Part shown: in pieces, positions 1-9,203 of the stretch
Layout: each line of letters begins with the position of its first letter
Position numbering within the stretch: position 1 is the first letter of the stretch
Source of the DNA: Commensalibacter oyaizuii
GTDB taxonomy: Bacteria; Pseudomonadota; Alphaproteobacteria; Acetobacterales; Acetobacteraceae
DNA length: 64,000 bases
Assembly (NCBI RefSeq): GCF_029953265.1
Contig: NZ_JASBAO010000001.1
Coordinates: 558,001 to 622,000 of the forward strand
Direction of reading: 5' to 3'
Position numbers and translations under genes: made by a program
Notes under the pieces: model-generated
What the model saw: the letters and a program-made list of their open reading frames with translations, nothing else
Database searches by the model: none
Told to the model about the DNA's origin: nothing

Positions 1-539
1 CAGGGGCCAGTTGTTTATCTGTTTTGACGGAAAGTGCATATTTTTACGGTAATAACGAAGATTTGAAAGTCGCCAAAGAGGCTTGTTCATTACCCGTCTT
101 ACGTAAGGATTTTATCCTTGAACCTTGGCAGGTTTATGAAAGCCGTGCCATTGATGCAGACTGTATTTTGATTATTATGGCGGCACTCAAGGATCAGGAG
201 GCAGCCGAATTGGTTGAATTGGCAACATGTCTTGAATTAGACGTATTGGTTGAAGTTCATAACGAGCAAGAACTAAATCGTGCGCTAGCCTTAGATGTTT
301 CTCTAATTGGTATTAATAATCGGAATTTACGTACTTTAAAAACTGATATTGCCGTAACGCAAGCACTGGCCCCATTGGTTCCCCCTGATCGAATTATTGT
401 ATCTGAAAGTGGTTTAAAGACGTTTGATGATATTCACAAAGTACAATCTATAGGTGCCAGTGCTGTTTTGGTGGGCGAAAGTCTATTATCACAACAAAAT
501 GCAGGGGCAGCAGTCAGAAATTTACTTGGATTAGAGTAA
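1..539 (+). CDS. trpC: Indole-3-glycerol phosphate synthase, 3' part (5' end outside window)
   Basis: Tryptophan synthesis: ring closure of CdRP to indole-3-glycerol phosphate in the cytosol. The reading frame is open from base 3, upstream of the first Met codon at 24, and already reads GASCLSVLTE, a conserved TrpC segment, so the gene starts before the window. Counting from the Met at 24, the (beta/alpha)8-barrel catalytic elements are present: LRKDF with the catalytic Lys (residue 28), LVEVH with the Glu (77), IGINNRNL with the Asn (98-99) and VSESG (127-130), then the phosphate-binding GASAVLVGESL near the C-terminus. Only the N-terminal part is missing. A 59-bp gap separates it from lipA, so the two may be transcribed separately. 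Confidence 0.95.
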   Translation, partial: GASCLSVLTESAYFYGNNEDLKVAKEACSLPVLRKDFILEPWQVYESRAIDADCILIIMAALKDQEAAELVELATCLELDVLVEVHNEQELNRALALDVSLIGINNRNLRTLKTDIAVTQALAPLVPPDRIIVSESGLKTFDDIHKVQSIGASAVLVGESLLSQQNAGAAVRNLLGLE

Positions 540-598
540 AATATATTTATATTAATTAGGTAAGCAGTTTAATTAGACGATTTACAAGGATGATATAA

Positions 599-1546
599 AT
601 GTCGATTAAAAGAATTGTTGTGCATCATGCCCCAACCAAATCGCATGATCATATTGTAAATGCGTTACCTAAACCTGATTGGATTAAAACCAGAATACGC
701 CAGTCCTCTGTTTTTGAACAAACCAGCAATCTGGTTAAAAATCATAAACTAAATACGGTTTGTACAGAAGCAGCATGCCCTAATATTGGTGAATGTTGGT
801 CGCAACGTCATGCAACCGTTATGATACTTGGCAGTATTTGCACCAGAGCATGTGCATTTTGCAATGTCGCAACGGGACGCCCAAACCCCATCGATCACGA
901 AGAGCCTGAACGCGTTGCCAAGATGGTTCAACAACTAAGCTTACGTCACGTCGTTATCACTTCTGTTGATAGGGATGATCTTCCTGATGGTGGGGCACAA
1001 CATTTTTCAAATGTTATTCATGCAATCAGAAAAGCTTTACCAACAGTAACAATTGAAATTCTGACCCCCGATTTTTTAAGAAAAGATGGGGCTTTACCAA
1101 TCATCAGTAAAGCAAAACCTGATGTATTCAATCACAATATGGAAACTGTCCCGCGTTTGTATCCGACCATTCGCCCTGGGGCACGATATTTCCAATCTAT
1201 GAAATTACTTTACGAAGCTAAATTATTGCAACCCGACGTATTTACAAAATCAGGATTAATGGTTGGACTTGGTGAAAATAAAGAAGAAGTCTTGCAAGTT
1301 ATGGACGACTTACGATGTGCTCAAGTTGATTTTTTAACCATAGGACAATATCTTCAACCAACGCCAAAACATGCTGCAGTTAAGGCATATATCCATCCAG
1401 ATATATTCGAAGAATATGCCCGTATCGCACGTGCCAAAGGCTTTTTACAAGTCAGTGCATCCCCAATGACCCGTTCCTCTTATCATGCTGATGCAGACTT
1501 TGAAATACTTAAAAATAAACGCCGCATTTTATCTGTAACAAATTAA
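599..1546 (+). CDS. lipA: Lipoyl synthase (radical SAM)
   Basis: Inserts two sulfurs into protein-bound octanoyl groups to make the lipoyl cofactor of 2-oxoacid dehydrogenases and the glycine cleavage system. The 315-residue protein has the family length. It carries the auxiliary cluster motif C-x4-C-x5-C (Cys55, 60, 66), the radical SAM cluster motif C-x3-C-x2-C (Cys81, 85, 88), and the conserved RSSYHA near the C-terminus (292-297), whose Ser ligates the auxiliary cluster in known LipA. An AAGGA-type ribosome site lies about 8 bp before the ATG. The next gene follows after 32 bp on the same strand, an order (lipA then a COQ10-like gene) common in alphaproteobacteria. No lipB is visible here. 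Confidence 0.97.
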   Translation: MSIKRIVVHHAPTKSHDHIVNALPKPDWIKTRIRQSSVFEQTSNLVKNHKLNTVCTEAACPNIGECWSQRHATVMILGSICTRACAFCNVATGRPNPIDHEEPERVAKMVQQLSLRHVVITSVDRDDLPDGGAQHFSNVIHAIRKALPTVTIEILTPDFLRKDGALPIISKAKPDVFNHNMETVPRLYPTIRPGARYFQSMKLLYEAKLLQPDVFTKSGLMVGLGENKEEVLQVMDDLRCAQVDFLTIGQYLQPTPKHAAVKAYIHPDIFEEYARIARAKGFLQVSASPMTRSSYHADADFEILKNKRRILSVTN

Positions 1547-1578
1547 TATGTACTCCCAAAATTTTCGGAGATTAACTT

Positions 1579-2025
1579 ATGCCTACCCATGCTGAAAAAC
1601 GCTTTATCGCCCATACGCCAGAGCAGATGTTTAATTTAGTTGCCGCGGTTGACCAGTATCCCGAATTCCTGCCTTGGTGTACGGGTGCTGATATTCGTTA
1701 CAAAGATAAAGAATTATTATTGGCGGACTTAAAAGTAGGGTTCGGACCGTTTAAGGAAGTTTTCGGTAGCCGTGTTGAGCTATTTAAACCCAGTAAAATC
1801 ATTGTGACCTATGATCGCGGGCCTTTAAAATATTTAAGCAATCAATGGCAGTTTTTACCTGATCCAAAAGGATGTGTTATTGATTTTTTTGTTGATTTCG
1901 AATTTAAATCTAAAATTATGCAAAAGGCGATGGGATTGGTATTTAACGAAGCTGTACAAAAAATGGTTTCAGCCTTTGTCAAGAGAGCTGACTTTTGCTA
2001 TTCAGCTGATCAAATTAAAGCATAA
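1579..2025 (+). CDS. COQ10/RatA-type START-domain protein
   Basis: A 148-residue cytosolic protein of the COQ10/RatA branch of the SRPBCC (START-like) fold. The N-terminal VAAVDQYPEFLPWC is the hallmark of the family, and the length fits a single domain. Eukaryotic COQ10 binds ubiquinone and supports respiration; E. coli RatA was described as a ribosome-association toxin. In alphaproteobacteria the gene usually follows lipA, as here, which fits a role near respiratory metabolism better than a toxin. The start has a CGGAG ribosome site. Family assignment is firm; exact function is inferred from homologues. Confidence 0.88.
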   Translation: MPTHAEKRFIAHTPEQMFNLVAAVDQYPEFLPWCTGADIRYKDKELLLADLKVGFGPFKEVFGSRVELFKPSKIIVTYDRGPLKYLSNQWQFLPDPKGCVIDFFVDFEFKSKIMQKAMGLVFNEAVQKMVSAFVKRADFCYSADQIKA

Positions 2026-2112
2026 ATGTTACAATTAAAAAAAAAATACAAAATATTTATATTATTGATGAATAAGATTTATCTCTTGTATTTTTTAATG
2101 TTATAATTACAT

Positions 2113-2141
2113 TTGAAACAACGATTTTATACTGATAAAAT
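2113..2141 (+). promoter_or_regulatory. Putative sigma-70-type promoter for the His-rich secreted protein
   Basis: TTGAAA (2113-2118) and TAAAAT (2136-2141) are separated by 17 bp, each one mismatch from consensus, 32 bp before the ATG at 2173. Another good -10 (TATAAT, 2102-2107) lies just upstream but lacks a clear -35. The surrounding 147-bp intergenic region is strongly AT-rich. Confidence 0.5.
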
Positions 2142-2172
2142 TGACTTTTATTTTAAATGAAAAGGATAGATT

Positions 2173-2676
2173 ATGAATTCAGCTTTCAAATTATCTCTTT
2201 TTGCTGCAGCACTTGCTTTTGCTGTTCCCAATGTTGTTATGGCTGCTCCTGCTACTACGCAACATTCAAATGCTCATAAATATTACAAAGGGCATCGTCA
2301 CAGCAAAAAAGTGTCACACAAGCATAATAGAAATGCACAAGGTGCATATCAATCTCAAGGTGATCAAACAACTGCTGACTTAAATGCTCGTAGTTTACAA
2401 GTTATTCAATCTGTCAATAATGGTCAGGGGGGATCAGTTCAACAAATCGTTCCAAATCCTGAAAACGCACTGCCACCCAGTGCACGCGTTCCTTTGACTG
2501 GAAACCAAACTACCTCTACGTTAAATCGTGATAGCTTACAAGACGTAAACAGATACGACAATACAATGAGACCAGTGCAACCTGTAGCACCAGGTACAGG
2601 TAATACGATGGTTCCACCACCTCCACCAGTTGCAGGTAGTGTAAATCCTAATAACATGCCTCCTGTTCAGTACTAA
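2173..2676 (+). CDS. Secreted His-rich / Pro-rich protein with an internal repeat, unknown function
   Basis: Not recognised. The 167-residue product starts with a clear Sec signal peptide (hydrophobic residues about 5-24, cleavage likely after VMA-A near 25). A basic, His-rich segment follows (residues 30-54, with HKYYKGHRHSKK), and the tail is Pro-rich (PVAPG, PPPPP). Two copies of a degenerate repeat are visible: residues 63-79 (GDQTTADLNARSLQ) and 110-126 (GNQTTSTLNRDSLQ). No transmembrane segment lies beyond the signal, so it is probably periplasmic or exported. The His cluster could bind metal, which is a guess. It sits alone with its own promoter and terminator. Confidence 0.75.
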   Translation: MNSAFKLSLFAAALAFAVPNVVMAAPATTQHSNAHKYYKGHRHSKKVSHKHNRNAQGAYQSQGDQTTADLNARSLQVIQSVNNGQGGSVQQIVPNPENALPPSARVPLTGNQTTSTLNRDSLQDVNRYDNTMRPVQPVAPGTGNTMVPPPPPVAGSVNPNNMPPVQY

Positions 2677-2709
2677 TTATTTTTTAATGAAATAATAATC
2701 TAAGCAAAG

Positions 2710-2743
2710 TCTCTTTAGTTTTATTAACTAAAGAGATTTTTTT
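2710..2743 (+). terminator. Rho-independent terminator
   Basis: A perfect 11-bp stem (2710-2720 with 2726-2736), 5-nt loop, then seven T residues (2737-2743). It follows the secreted-protein gene by about 33 bp and reaches the stop codon of the convergent cinA-type gene at 2742. Confidence 0.85.
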
Positions 2744-3248
2744 AATCCTGTGCTATATATTGCAATAATTTAACAGCTTCAATCACTGTCTGTAATCTTA
2801 CGGCCTCTCTGTTTCCTGAGAACATGAATTTTTTAGCAATGGCTGGCTTATTGTTTCGTTGAACCGCAATCCAAACACATCCCACTGGTTTATGATGACT
2901 GCCTCCTTCGGGCCCAGCAATTCCGGTTACTGCCACCCCAATATTCGCCATTAATGCATTGTTTAAAGCACCTTGCACCATTTCGCGTGCCACTTGCTCA
3001 CTCACAGCACCAAATTCATTTAAACTATATTCTGAAACACCTAAGACTTTTGCTTTCATATGATTAGAGTAGGTTACGAATCCTCCTTCAATATAGGCAG
3101 AAGAACCCGGTAAGTCCGTAAGATAACCACTGATCAATCCAGCGGTACAGCTTTCGGCAGTAACCAGCTTAAGTTTACGGTCATTACATAATTTTGAAAA
3201 TTCTAAACATAGGGATTGCAAAGTATTTTTAAGGATATCAATATTCAT
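2742..3248 (-). CDS. pncC: Nicotinamide-nucleotide amidase (CinA C-terminal domain protein)
   Basis: Pyridine nucleotide salvage: hydrolyses NMN to nicotinate mononucleotide and ammonia in the PncC/CinA family. Only the amidase domain is present (168 residues), without the N-terminal MoaB-like half of full CinA. Conserved stretches are TAESCTAGLI, GGFVTYSNHMK, AVTGIAGPEGG and PVGCVWIA. I chose the ATG at 3248, which has AAAGGA 8 bp upstream; a longer frame could begin at a TTG at 3284, but the extra 12 residues are not conserved-looking. It lies 50 bp downstream of slt on the same strand, so the two may be cotranscribed. Confidence 0.9.
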   Translation of the reverse strand: MNIDILKNTLQSLCLEFSKLCNDRKLKLVTAESCTAGLISGYLTDLPGSSAYIEGGFVTYSNHMKAKVLGVSEYSLNEFGAVSEQVAREMVQGALNNALMANIGVAVTGIAGPEGGSHHKPVGCVWIAVQRNNKPAIAKKFMFSGNREAVRLQTVIEAVKLLQYIAQD

Positions 3249-3298
3249 ACAGACTGTCCTTTTTAAACATTCTCTTTTATTCAATCCAATGACATTTG

Positions 3299-5281
3299 TT
3301 AATAAATATCTGTTTGATATATAACAGTGTTTTCAATAACACGTTGAACATAATTTCTGGTTTCAGAGTAAGGAATCTGTTCAATCCAATCAATTATTTC
3401 ATCTTGACTTGCAGCGTTGGCTGTGGGGTCATTATTAATAATCCACTGTTTAACACGATTGGGACCACCATTATAACCTGCCACGGCATAGGGTATGGTA
3501 TTATTAAATCGACCCATTAATTTTTCTAGATAGGCCGTACCTAATTTCATATTATTTTGTGGCACAACCAAATTACCAGGATTACCCATCTTGGCTGGTA
3601 ATCCAATTTGCACTGCAACTTCTCTAGCAGTGGAAGGTAGTAATTGCATTAATCCATAGGCTCTAGACGGGCTAACAATTAACGGATTAAAACTGCTCTC
3701 TTGACGCATAATGCCAAGAGCTAGTCCTTTAGGTAGATTTGAAGCAGGGGGTGTATAAGGGCGAGGCCAACCATTTTTTAACAAAATGATTCCTTTGCTG
3801 CCTGCATTTCTGGCAATGGCAACAGCATCATCTGGCAACCCCAATTCATTTGACACTTGGGCATTGATGGCCTGTGTTGTATTGTCGTTGTCATTTTTAT
3901 TTACTGCCAGTAAAAAAGGACGAGCATGATTGTAATCACTTTGTTGAACCAATATCTGGGCGGCTTGAACTAATTCTTTATCTTTAAACAACTTTATTTG
4001 AGAATTTGACCAAACAGGTTCTTGGACATTTGCCAAATATTGTTGAATAGCAGCTGATAATAGACTTGGATTTAAAATAACACTTTGCTTGTTTATTCCT
4101 TGCAATTCAGCAATAGCCAGTTGCCCATAAAAAGTCGTTGGTAATTGTGCAGCCTGTTCCCAAGCCTGCTGTGCATAGGAATGTTTATTCAAAGCCTGGT
4201 ACGCCCGTCCTAACCAATAGTACCCTCGACTTGTTGTTAATACAGAACTGGCATGGGTCAAAGTCTGAAAATGACCAATCGCTTCTGAAGGTTTGTTTAA
4301 TTTTCTTAAATTTATCCACCCTGCTAAAAAAGCAGAATCGTATTCGCATATATTTGTATTACAAGCGTTTGTCGCTGCCAAAGCATAAGCAGATTTGTTA
4401 TCTCCATTTGTTAAAAACGAACGAATTAAATGATCTCTTTCAACCCAAAAACGCTTTTGTGTTGAATTGCGTTCTATTTGGAAACCGGTCGTTTGCCATA
4501 ATTTAAACGCTTCATCATTGCGATTTTGTAATCGTAACCAACGCAATCTTGCATACACTAATCCAGGGTCTTTTAACTGCTTTTTATCCAAGCCTGATAA
4601 CTGATCTTCGGCAGAAGCAACATTCTTACGAAACGCTAATATTGCCAAAGCAAGTCGTTGTTCTGCAGCCGTTAGGTATTGAACTTGTCTAGACGCAGCA
4701 GATAATAAACCATAAGCCTCTAACCGATTAAATCGTTCCCACTGATCAGCATTTGTAAAAAATTCACTAAAACTTTTCAATAATTCTTGTTCATCAGCAG
4801 GTTTGCTGACAGTATTAATCCAAGCATTACGTGCCTTTTGCACCAAGTTGGAATCTTGTTTATCTTGCTGGGCGCAAAAAGATAATGCAGCTGCTGACGT
4901 TAAAGGTTGAGTTTGACAAATATTGGTAATAACTTTCTTATCCGTCTCTAAGATTAATGCATCTTGCATGCGTTTTAAAAAAACAGAGCGGTTGGGCCAA
5001 TCAGGATTTTCAGTTAAAAATTGTGCATAAATTGCAGCCGTTCCGCCACTGGGTCGTAAAAGCTGTAAATACAAATTCACTTTGTCTTGTACAGAAGCAT
5101 TTGCACTTAATCCAACATTATCAGAATCATTTTGATTGATTTCATCCCCTGATCCTGAGGAAACATCGGTATGTTGAATAACGGGTTGAGATCGTACAGG
5201 ATTACTTTGACTGCATCCAACTGTTGAAATTGCCAATGTTGTTAAAATCGTAGTAAAGCTGAAAAAAGATCTAGCATACAT
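3299..5281 (-). CDS. slt: Soluble lytic murein transglycosylase (Slt70-like)
   Basis: Cleaves peptidoglycan glycan strands to 1,6-anhydromuramyl products in the periplasm. The 660-residue protein has a signal sequence ending in STVGC (Cys23), possibly a non-canonical lipobox, and a long alpha-helical superhelical region typical of Slt70. The C-terminal SLT domain begins around residue 515: MRQESSFNP with the catalytic Glu528, AYGLMQLLPSTA, and AGYNGGPNRV. Length matches the Slt70 family. The upstream 329-bp region is shared with divergent purB. Confidence 0.93.
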   Translation of the reverse strand: MYARSFFSFTTILTTLAISTVGCSQSNPVRSQPVIQHTDVSSGSGDEINQNDSDNVGLSANASVQDKVNLYLQLLRPSGGTAAIYAQFLTENPDWPNRSVFLKRMQDALILETDKKVITNICQTQPLTSAAALSFCAQQDKQDSNLVQKARNAWINTVSKPADEQELLKSFSEFFTNADQWERFNRLEAYGLLSAASRQVQYLTAAEQRLALAILAFRKNVASAEDQLSGLDKKQLKDPGLVYARLRWLRLQNRNDEAFKLWQTTGFQIERNSTQKRFWVERDHLIRSFLTNGDNKSAYALAATNACNTNICEYDSAFLAGWINLRKLNKPSEAIGHFQTLTHASSVLTTSRGYYWLGRAYQALNKHSYAQQAWEQAAQLPTTFYGQLAIAELQGINKQSVILNPSLLSAAIQQYLANVQEPVWSNSQIKLFKDKELVQAAQILVQQSDYNHARPFLLAVNKNDNDNTTQAINAQVSNELGLPDDAVAIARNAGSKGIILLKNGWPRPYTPPASNLPKGLALGIMRQESSFNPLIVSPSRAYGLMQLLPSTAREVAVQIGLPAKMGNPGNLVVPQNNMKLGTAYLEKLMGRFNNTIPYAVAGYNGGPNRVKQWIINNDPTANAASQDEIIDWIEQIPYSETRNYVQRVIENTVIYQTDIY

Positions 5282-5610
5282 TTTTAAAATTAATCCTGAA
5301 AATAATCTTGGTAGGCTTGAAACTATAATATAACAGCCCTGTACCTATACTGATAATCAATTATTGTATTTTGAAATTTTAAATAGAATTAAAACCTTTT
5401 GCTTTTTTACGTATCACAACAAAATGAAGCGATTTTATGAAACCATTCCCTAAAATAATATTTGTAAATAGCTTATAACCATCTGGAAATGATTAAAATA
5501 CCTAACTTAATAAACTTACTTTGGTATTTTTATAATAAAGGCTAGACGAAAAAGTTAAAATCTATGATATAACCTTTTTTTAAGCTATCGAAAAGAAAGG
5601 AACGAGGGGG
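5282..5610. other. Divergent intergenic region between slt and purB
   Basis: 329 bp, strongly AT-rich, with no credible ORF or RNA gene. It must hold the promoters of slt (minus) and purB (plus). Upstream of purB, TAGACG (5543-5548) and GATATA (5566-5571) with 17-bp spacing are a weak candidate. The purB ribosome site lies in the purine-rich AAAGGAACGAGGGGG just before 5611. Confidence 0.5.
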
Positions 5611-6966
5611 ATGATACCACGTTATAGTCGCCCAGTAATGACTGCCATTTGGGCGCCAGAAAATCGTTATCGTATTTGGTTTGAAATTGAAGCTTTGGCT
5701 TGTGAAGCTATGGCCAAGTACGATTTTATTCCTAAAGAGGCAGCTAAAACCATTCGCGAGAATGGGGATAAAGCCATGGCTAAATTTGGTGCTTCCGATG
5801 TTGAAAAGATTGATGCTATCGAAGCCAAAGTCAGACATGATGTTATTGCTTTTTTAACCTGGCTTGCGGAAAACATCGGTGAAGATAGCCGTTTTGTACA
5901 TTTAGGAATGACATCTTCTGACGTGTTAGATACCTGCCTTGCTGTTCAATTAACTCAAGCTGCGGATATTTTATTAGAAGATATCGACAAAGTTTTAGCT
6001 GCGATTAAAAAACAAGCCTTTGAACACAAATATACCATGACTATTGGTCGCAGCCACGCCATTCATGCAGAGCCAGTGACCTTTGGATTAAAGCTTGCTG
6101 GGTATTATGCTGAATTTAACCGTAACAAGAATCGTTTATTACAAGCCCGCGCAGAGATTGCTACATGTGCCATTTCAGGTGCAGTTGGAACTTATGCTCA
6201 CATAGACCCAAGAATAGAAGCATATGTTGCTGAGAAATTAGGATTAAGTGCGGAGCCTGTTTCTACTCAGGTTATTCCCCGTGATCGCCATGCAGCTTTC
6301 TTTGCAACCTTGGGGGTGATCGCCAGCTCTATCGAACGACTAGCCATTGAAATTAGACATTTACAACGTTCTGAGGTCCGCGAAGCAGAAGAATATTTTC
6401 ACCCTGATCAAAAAGGGTCTTCGGCGATGCCTCACAAACGTAATCCTGTATTGACCGAAAATTTAACAGGTTTGGCCCGTATTGTTCGCTCCCACGTTGT
6501 GCCAGCCCTTGAAAATGTCGCCCTTTGGCATGAAAGAGATATTAGCCATTCTTCTGTTGAACGAATGATTTGCCCTGATGGTACTATTACCCTTGATTTT
6601 GCTTTGAACAGATTAGCCAGCGTTATGGAAAAACTGGTCGTATATCCTGACCGTATGCAGGCAAATTTGGAAAGTTTAGGTGGCGTGGTTCATTCTGGTG
6701 AAGTTTTATTGGCATTGGCCCGTGCAGGATTGTCCAGAGAGGCTGCTTATAGAATTGTACAACGTTCAGCAATGGAAACATGGACAAAATTAGGTAAACC
6801 AGAGGGAAAAAGCTTCAGAGAAAACTTGGAAAAAGATCCAGAAATTATGGGGCATATTGATGCATCTGTATTAGATAACGCCATGGATGGCAGCATGCAT
6901 GTCCGAAATCTGGATTATATTTATCAAAATGTTTTTGGTGAAGTCGGACCAAAATCTAACCCGTAA
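5611..6966 (+). CDS. purB: Adenylosuccinate lyase
   Basis: Acts twice in purine synthesis: SAICAR to AICAR plus fumarate, and adenylosuccinate to AMP plus fumarate. The 451-residue protein shows the fumarase/aspartase superfamily signature GSSAMPHKRNP (269-279) with the catalytic Ser loop, TSSD (101-104) and GRSHAIHAEP with a catalytic His (149). Length is typical of the shorter bacterial/archaeal-type PurB. It precedes the purC-purL cluster on the same strand but is separated by 130 bp containing a promoter-like sequence. Confidence 0.97.
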   Translation: MIPRYSRPVMTAIWAPENRYRIWFEIEALACEAMAKYDFIPKEAAKTIRENGDKAMAKFGASDVEKIDAIEAKVRHDVIAFLTWLAENIGEDSRFVHLGMTSSDVLDTCLAVQLTQAADILLEDIDKVLAAIKKQAFEHKYTMTIGRSHAIHAEPVTFGLKLAGYYAEFNRNKNRLLQARAEIATCAISGAVGTYAHIDPRIEAYVAEKLGLSAEPVSTQVIPRDRHAAFFATLGVIASSIERLAIEIRHLQRSEVREAEEYFHPDQKGSSAMPHKRNPVLTENLTGLARIVRSHVVPALENVALWHERDISHSSVERMICPDGTITLDFALNRLASVMEKLVVYPDRMQANLESLGGVVHSGEVLLALARAGLSREAAYRIVQRSAMETWTKLGKPEGKSFRENLEKDPEIMGHIDASVLDNAMDGSMHVRNLDYIYQNVFGEVGPKSNP

Positions 6967-7025
6967 TTTTCTGATGCAATAGCTTGTAAATCAGGCTATT
7001 TCTGTCAATATTATATAACAGGTTA

Positions 7026-7054
7026 TTAACCATTATTTATAATACATCTATAAT
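7026..7054 (+). promoter_or_regulatory. Putative promoter of the purC-purL operon
   Basis: TTAACC (7026-7031), a 17-bp spacer and a perfect TATAAT (7049-7054) lie 42 bp before the purC ATG. The -35 overlaps the small palindrome GGTTATTAACC (7021-7031). A second dyad, ATGGTT...AACCAT (7057-7062/7070-7075), lies downstream and could be an operator or leader hairpin. Regulation is not established from sequence. Confidence 0.45.
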
Positions 7055-7096
7055 TGATGGTTAATACTCAACCATTTACGACAATAAAGGACGTGT

Positions 7097-7864
7097 ATGA
7101 CCCGCCGTCGACAAATTTATGAAGGTAAGGCAAAGATCCTCTATGAGGGTCCCGAACCTGGAACTATTGTTCAATATTTTAAAGATGATGCAACCGCAGG
7201 AAATGGTGCTAAAAAAGGCACTATTACAGGCAAAGGTGTTTTAAATAATCGTATCAGCGAATATTTAATGACCCAAATTGGCGATATTGGTATTCCAACA
7301 CATTTTATTCGCCGTCTAAATATGCGTGAACAATTGGTCAAATCCGTTGAAATTATTCCATTAGAAGTTGTGGTACGCAATGTTGCCGCAGGCAGTATCG
7401 TTAAACGCCTAGGATTGCAAGAGGGGATGCGATTACCCCGTCCTTTGGTGGAATATTATTTAAAAAATGATGATTTAAATGATCCACTAGTATTGGAAGA
7501 TTACATTACAGCCTTTAATTGGGCAACTATTCAAGAAATGGACGAAATTGTTGGATACACGTTGCGTATTAACGATTTTCTCAGTGGATTATTATTAGGG
7601 GTAGGTATTAAACTGATCGACTTTAAACTGGAATTTGGCCGATATTGGAAAGACGACGAATCCCACATCGTGTTGGCTGATGAAATCTCTCCTGATAATT
7701 GTCGTTTTTGGGATATCGAAAGTGGCGAGAAGCTGGATAAAGATCGCTTCCGCCGGGATCTGGGCAAAGTGGAGGAAGCATACCAAGAGGTTGCACGCCG
7801 TTTAAAAATTATACCTGAAACTCATCTTGAAGTCGTAAAAGGCAAAGACGCGGAGAATATCTAA
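7097..7864 (+). CDS. purC: SAICAR synthetase (phosphoribosylaminoimidazole-succinocarboxamide synthase)
   Basis: ATP-dependent coupling of CAIR and aspartate in purine synthesis. The 255-residue length is normal. The N-terminal [11 protein letters not shown] carries the nucleotide-binding glycine-rich start; also seen are [12 protein letters not shown], the SAICAR synthetase signature region, and LIDFKLEFG plus [13 protein letters not shown] in the C-terminal half. AAAGGA precedes the ATG. Its stop codon directly abuts the purS ATG, so purC heads a tightly coupled operon. Confidence 0.97.
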   Translation: MTRRRQIYEGKAKILYEGPEPGTIVQYFKDDATAGNGAKKGTITGKGVLNNRISEYLMTQIGDIGIPTHFIRRLNMREQLVKSVEIIPLEVVVRNVAAGSIVKRLGLQEGMRLPRPLVEYYLKNDDLNDPLVLEDYITAFNWATIQEMDEIVGYTLRINDFLSGLLLGVGIKLIDFKLEFGRYWKDDESHIVLADEISPDNCRFWDIESGEKLDKDRFRRDLGKVEEAYQEVARRLKIIPETHLEVVKGKDAENI

Positions 7865-8107
7865 ATGAAAGTTCGTTTAATCATTATGTTAAAGCAAGGG
7901 GTTTTAGATCCCCAAGGCAAAGCAATTAATCACGCTTTACATAATCTTTCTTTCCAAGAAGTCCAAGGGGTTCGTGTTGGTCGTGTTATTGACTTGGAAG
8001 TTCAAGAAACATCACCAGATCAAGCCAAAGCAAGAGCTGCCGAAATGGCAAAACAGTTACTAGCAAACGGCGTTATTGAAGATTTCGAAATTGAGGTAAT
8101 GGCATGA
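7865..8107 (+). CDS. purS: FGAM synthetase subunit PurS
   Basis: Small structural subunit of the three-part phosphoribosylformylglycinamidine synthetase, which bridges PurL and PurQ and supports ammonia transfer. The 80 residues match the family length; VRLIIMLKQGVLDPQGKAI and VRVGRVIDLEV are typical. Its presence fits a small PurL (736 residues) and a separate PurQ. It starts immediately after the purC stop and its last codon overlaps the next ATG in an ATGA arrangement (8104-8107). Confidence 0.95.
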   Translation: MKVRLIIMLKQGVLDPQGKAINHALHNLSFQEVQGVRVGRVIDLEVQETSPDQAKARAAEMAKQLLANGVIEDFEIEVMA

Positions 8108-8502
8108 ATAAAAAGATAATTTGTATGTTGTCTGGCTTTGCCGTTGCAGCGTTTTCTTTATCCCAGCACGCATCTGCACAAAGAATTACCCCATTACCAG
8201 CCAGTAACTTTTTGCAATTATGTAAAAATCCTAAATCATTAAAAACATGTGACGCTTATATCAGTGGGATTGCGGACTCTGTTGCATATTCCAAGATGTT
8301 CGCAAAAAATCAAGGTGACGCCAATGCACCCGCCGGATTTTGTATTGCACCCTCTGTCAAAGGTGCGGAAATGAGAGAGAAAGTTGTTACATGGATGTCA
8401 AATAATCCTGCTAAGCTTTCTCAAAATGCAGGTGGGGCTGTTTTTACAGCACTACATGATGCATATCCATGCCAACCTTCTGCAAAAGGTGAGAAAAAAT
8501 AA
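8104..8502 (+). CDS. Periplasmic Rap1a/Tai-family-like protein inside the pur operon
   Basis: 132 residues with a Sec signal peptide (hydrophobic 5-24, likely cleavage after ASA at 25). The mature part has four Cys (40, 49, 80, 123), enough for two disulfides, in the order seen in Rap1a/Tai proteins: LC...[12 protein letters not shown], then [13 protein letters not shown], then a helix ending ALHDAYPC. Members of that family include periplasmic immunity proteins against type VI amidase effectors, but many are encoded far from any such system. The gene overlaps purS by 4 bp and purQ by 1 bp (TAATG), so it is translated with purine enzymes although the product should leave the cytosol. No effector or secretion gene is nearby. 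Family call by motif pattern only; function unknown. Confidence 0.7.
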   Translation: MNKKIICMLSGFAVAAFSLSQHASAQRITPLPASNFLQLCKNPKSLKTCDAYISGIADSVAYSKMFAKNQGDANAPAGFCIAPSVKGAEMREKVVTWMSNNPAKLSQNAGGAVFTALHDAYPCQPSAKGEKK

Positions 8503-9203
8503 TGAAAATAGGTATCGTTGTTTTTCCAGGTACCAACCGCGAACGAGATATGGTTATCGCCTTTGAACGGGTAACTGGGGTAACACCGACAGTTATTTGG
8601 CACCGCGAAACGACATTGCCTCAATTAGATATGGTTGTCCTGCCTGGTGGGTTTAGTTATGGGGATTATTTACGATGTGGTGCAATGGCTGCCCATTCAC
8701 CCATTATGAATGAAATCAAACATTTTGCTCAAAAAGGTGGATATATCCTTGGGGTCTGTAATGGATTTCAAATTTTAACCGAGGCTGGATTATTACCAGG
8801 AGCCTTGTTGCCTAACGCCAGCTTAAGGTTTTTATCCAGAGATTGCCACTTGCGAATTGAAAGAAACGATACTGCTTTTACCTGTGGGTGGAAACAAGGC
8901 GATGTCTTTAAAACAGCAACCGCGCACGGGGATGGCAATTATTTTTGTGATGCCGAGAGCCTAAAACGTATTGAAAGCGAAGGGCAGGTTGTCTTTCGTT
9001 ACAGTTCCCCCCAAGGTGAAATTAACCCAGTAGATACCCAATCCAATCCCAACGGAAGCATTAATGCCATAGCGGGTATTATTAATGAAACCGGGCGTAT
9101 CTGCGGTATGATGCCCCATCCAGAAGATATGGTTGATCCCTTAATGGGTAGTGAGGATGGAAAACCTCTTTTCCAAGGAATAATGGAGACACTAACTCGA
9201 TGA
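8502..9203 (+). CDS. purQ: FGAM synthetase glutaminase subunit PurQ
   Basis: Class I glutamine amidotransferase that supplies ammonia to PurL. The 233-residue length is normal. The catalytic triad is visible: Cys86 in LGVCNGFQ, and His206 and Glu208 in MPHPED. The oxyanion-region motif [14 protein letters not shown] is intact. The start overlaps the previous stop by one base and the end overlaps purL by 4 bp, which indicates translational coupling and balanced subunit supply. Confidence 0.97.
   Translation: MKIGIVVFPGTNRERDMVIAFERVTGVTPTVIWHRETTLPQLDMVVLPGGFSYGDYLRCGAMAAHSPIMNEIKHFAQKGGYILGVCNGFQILTEAGLLPGALLPNASLRFLSRDCHLRIERNDTAFTCGWKQGDVFKTATAHGDGNYFCDAESLKRIESEGQVVFRYSSPQGEINPVDTQSNPNGSINAIAGIINETGRICGMMPHPEDMVDPLMGSEDGKPLFQGIMETLTR

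Noticed and set aside
1579-2025. RatA toxin of a toxin-antitoxin pair
   Set aside because: No RatB-like partner overlaps it, and the lipA neighbourhood matches the COQ10-type housekeeping context.
8104-8502. Reading the pur-operon insert as part of an active type VI effector-immunity locus
   Set aside because: No effector, Hcp, VgrG or other secretion gene is nearby; only family resemblance supports it.
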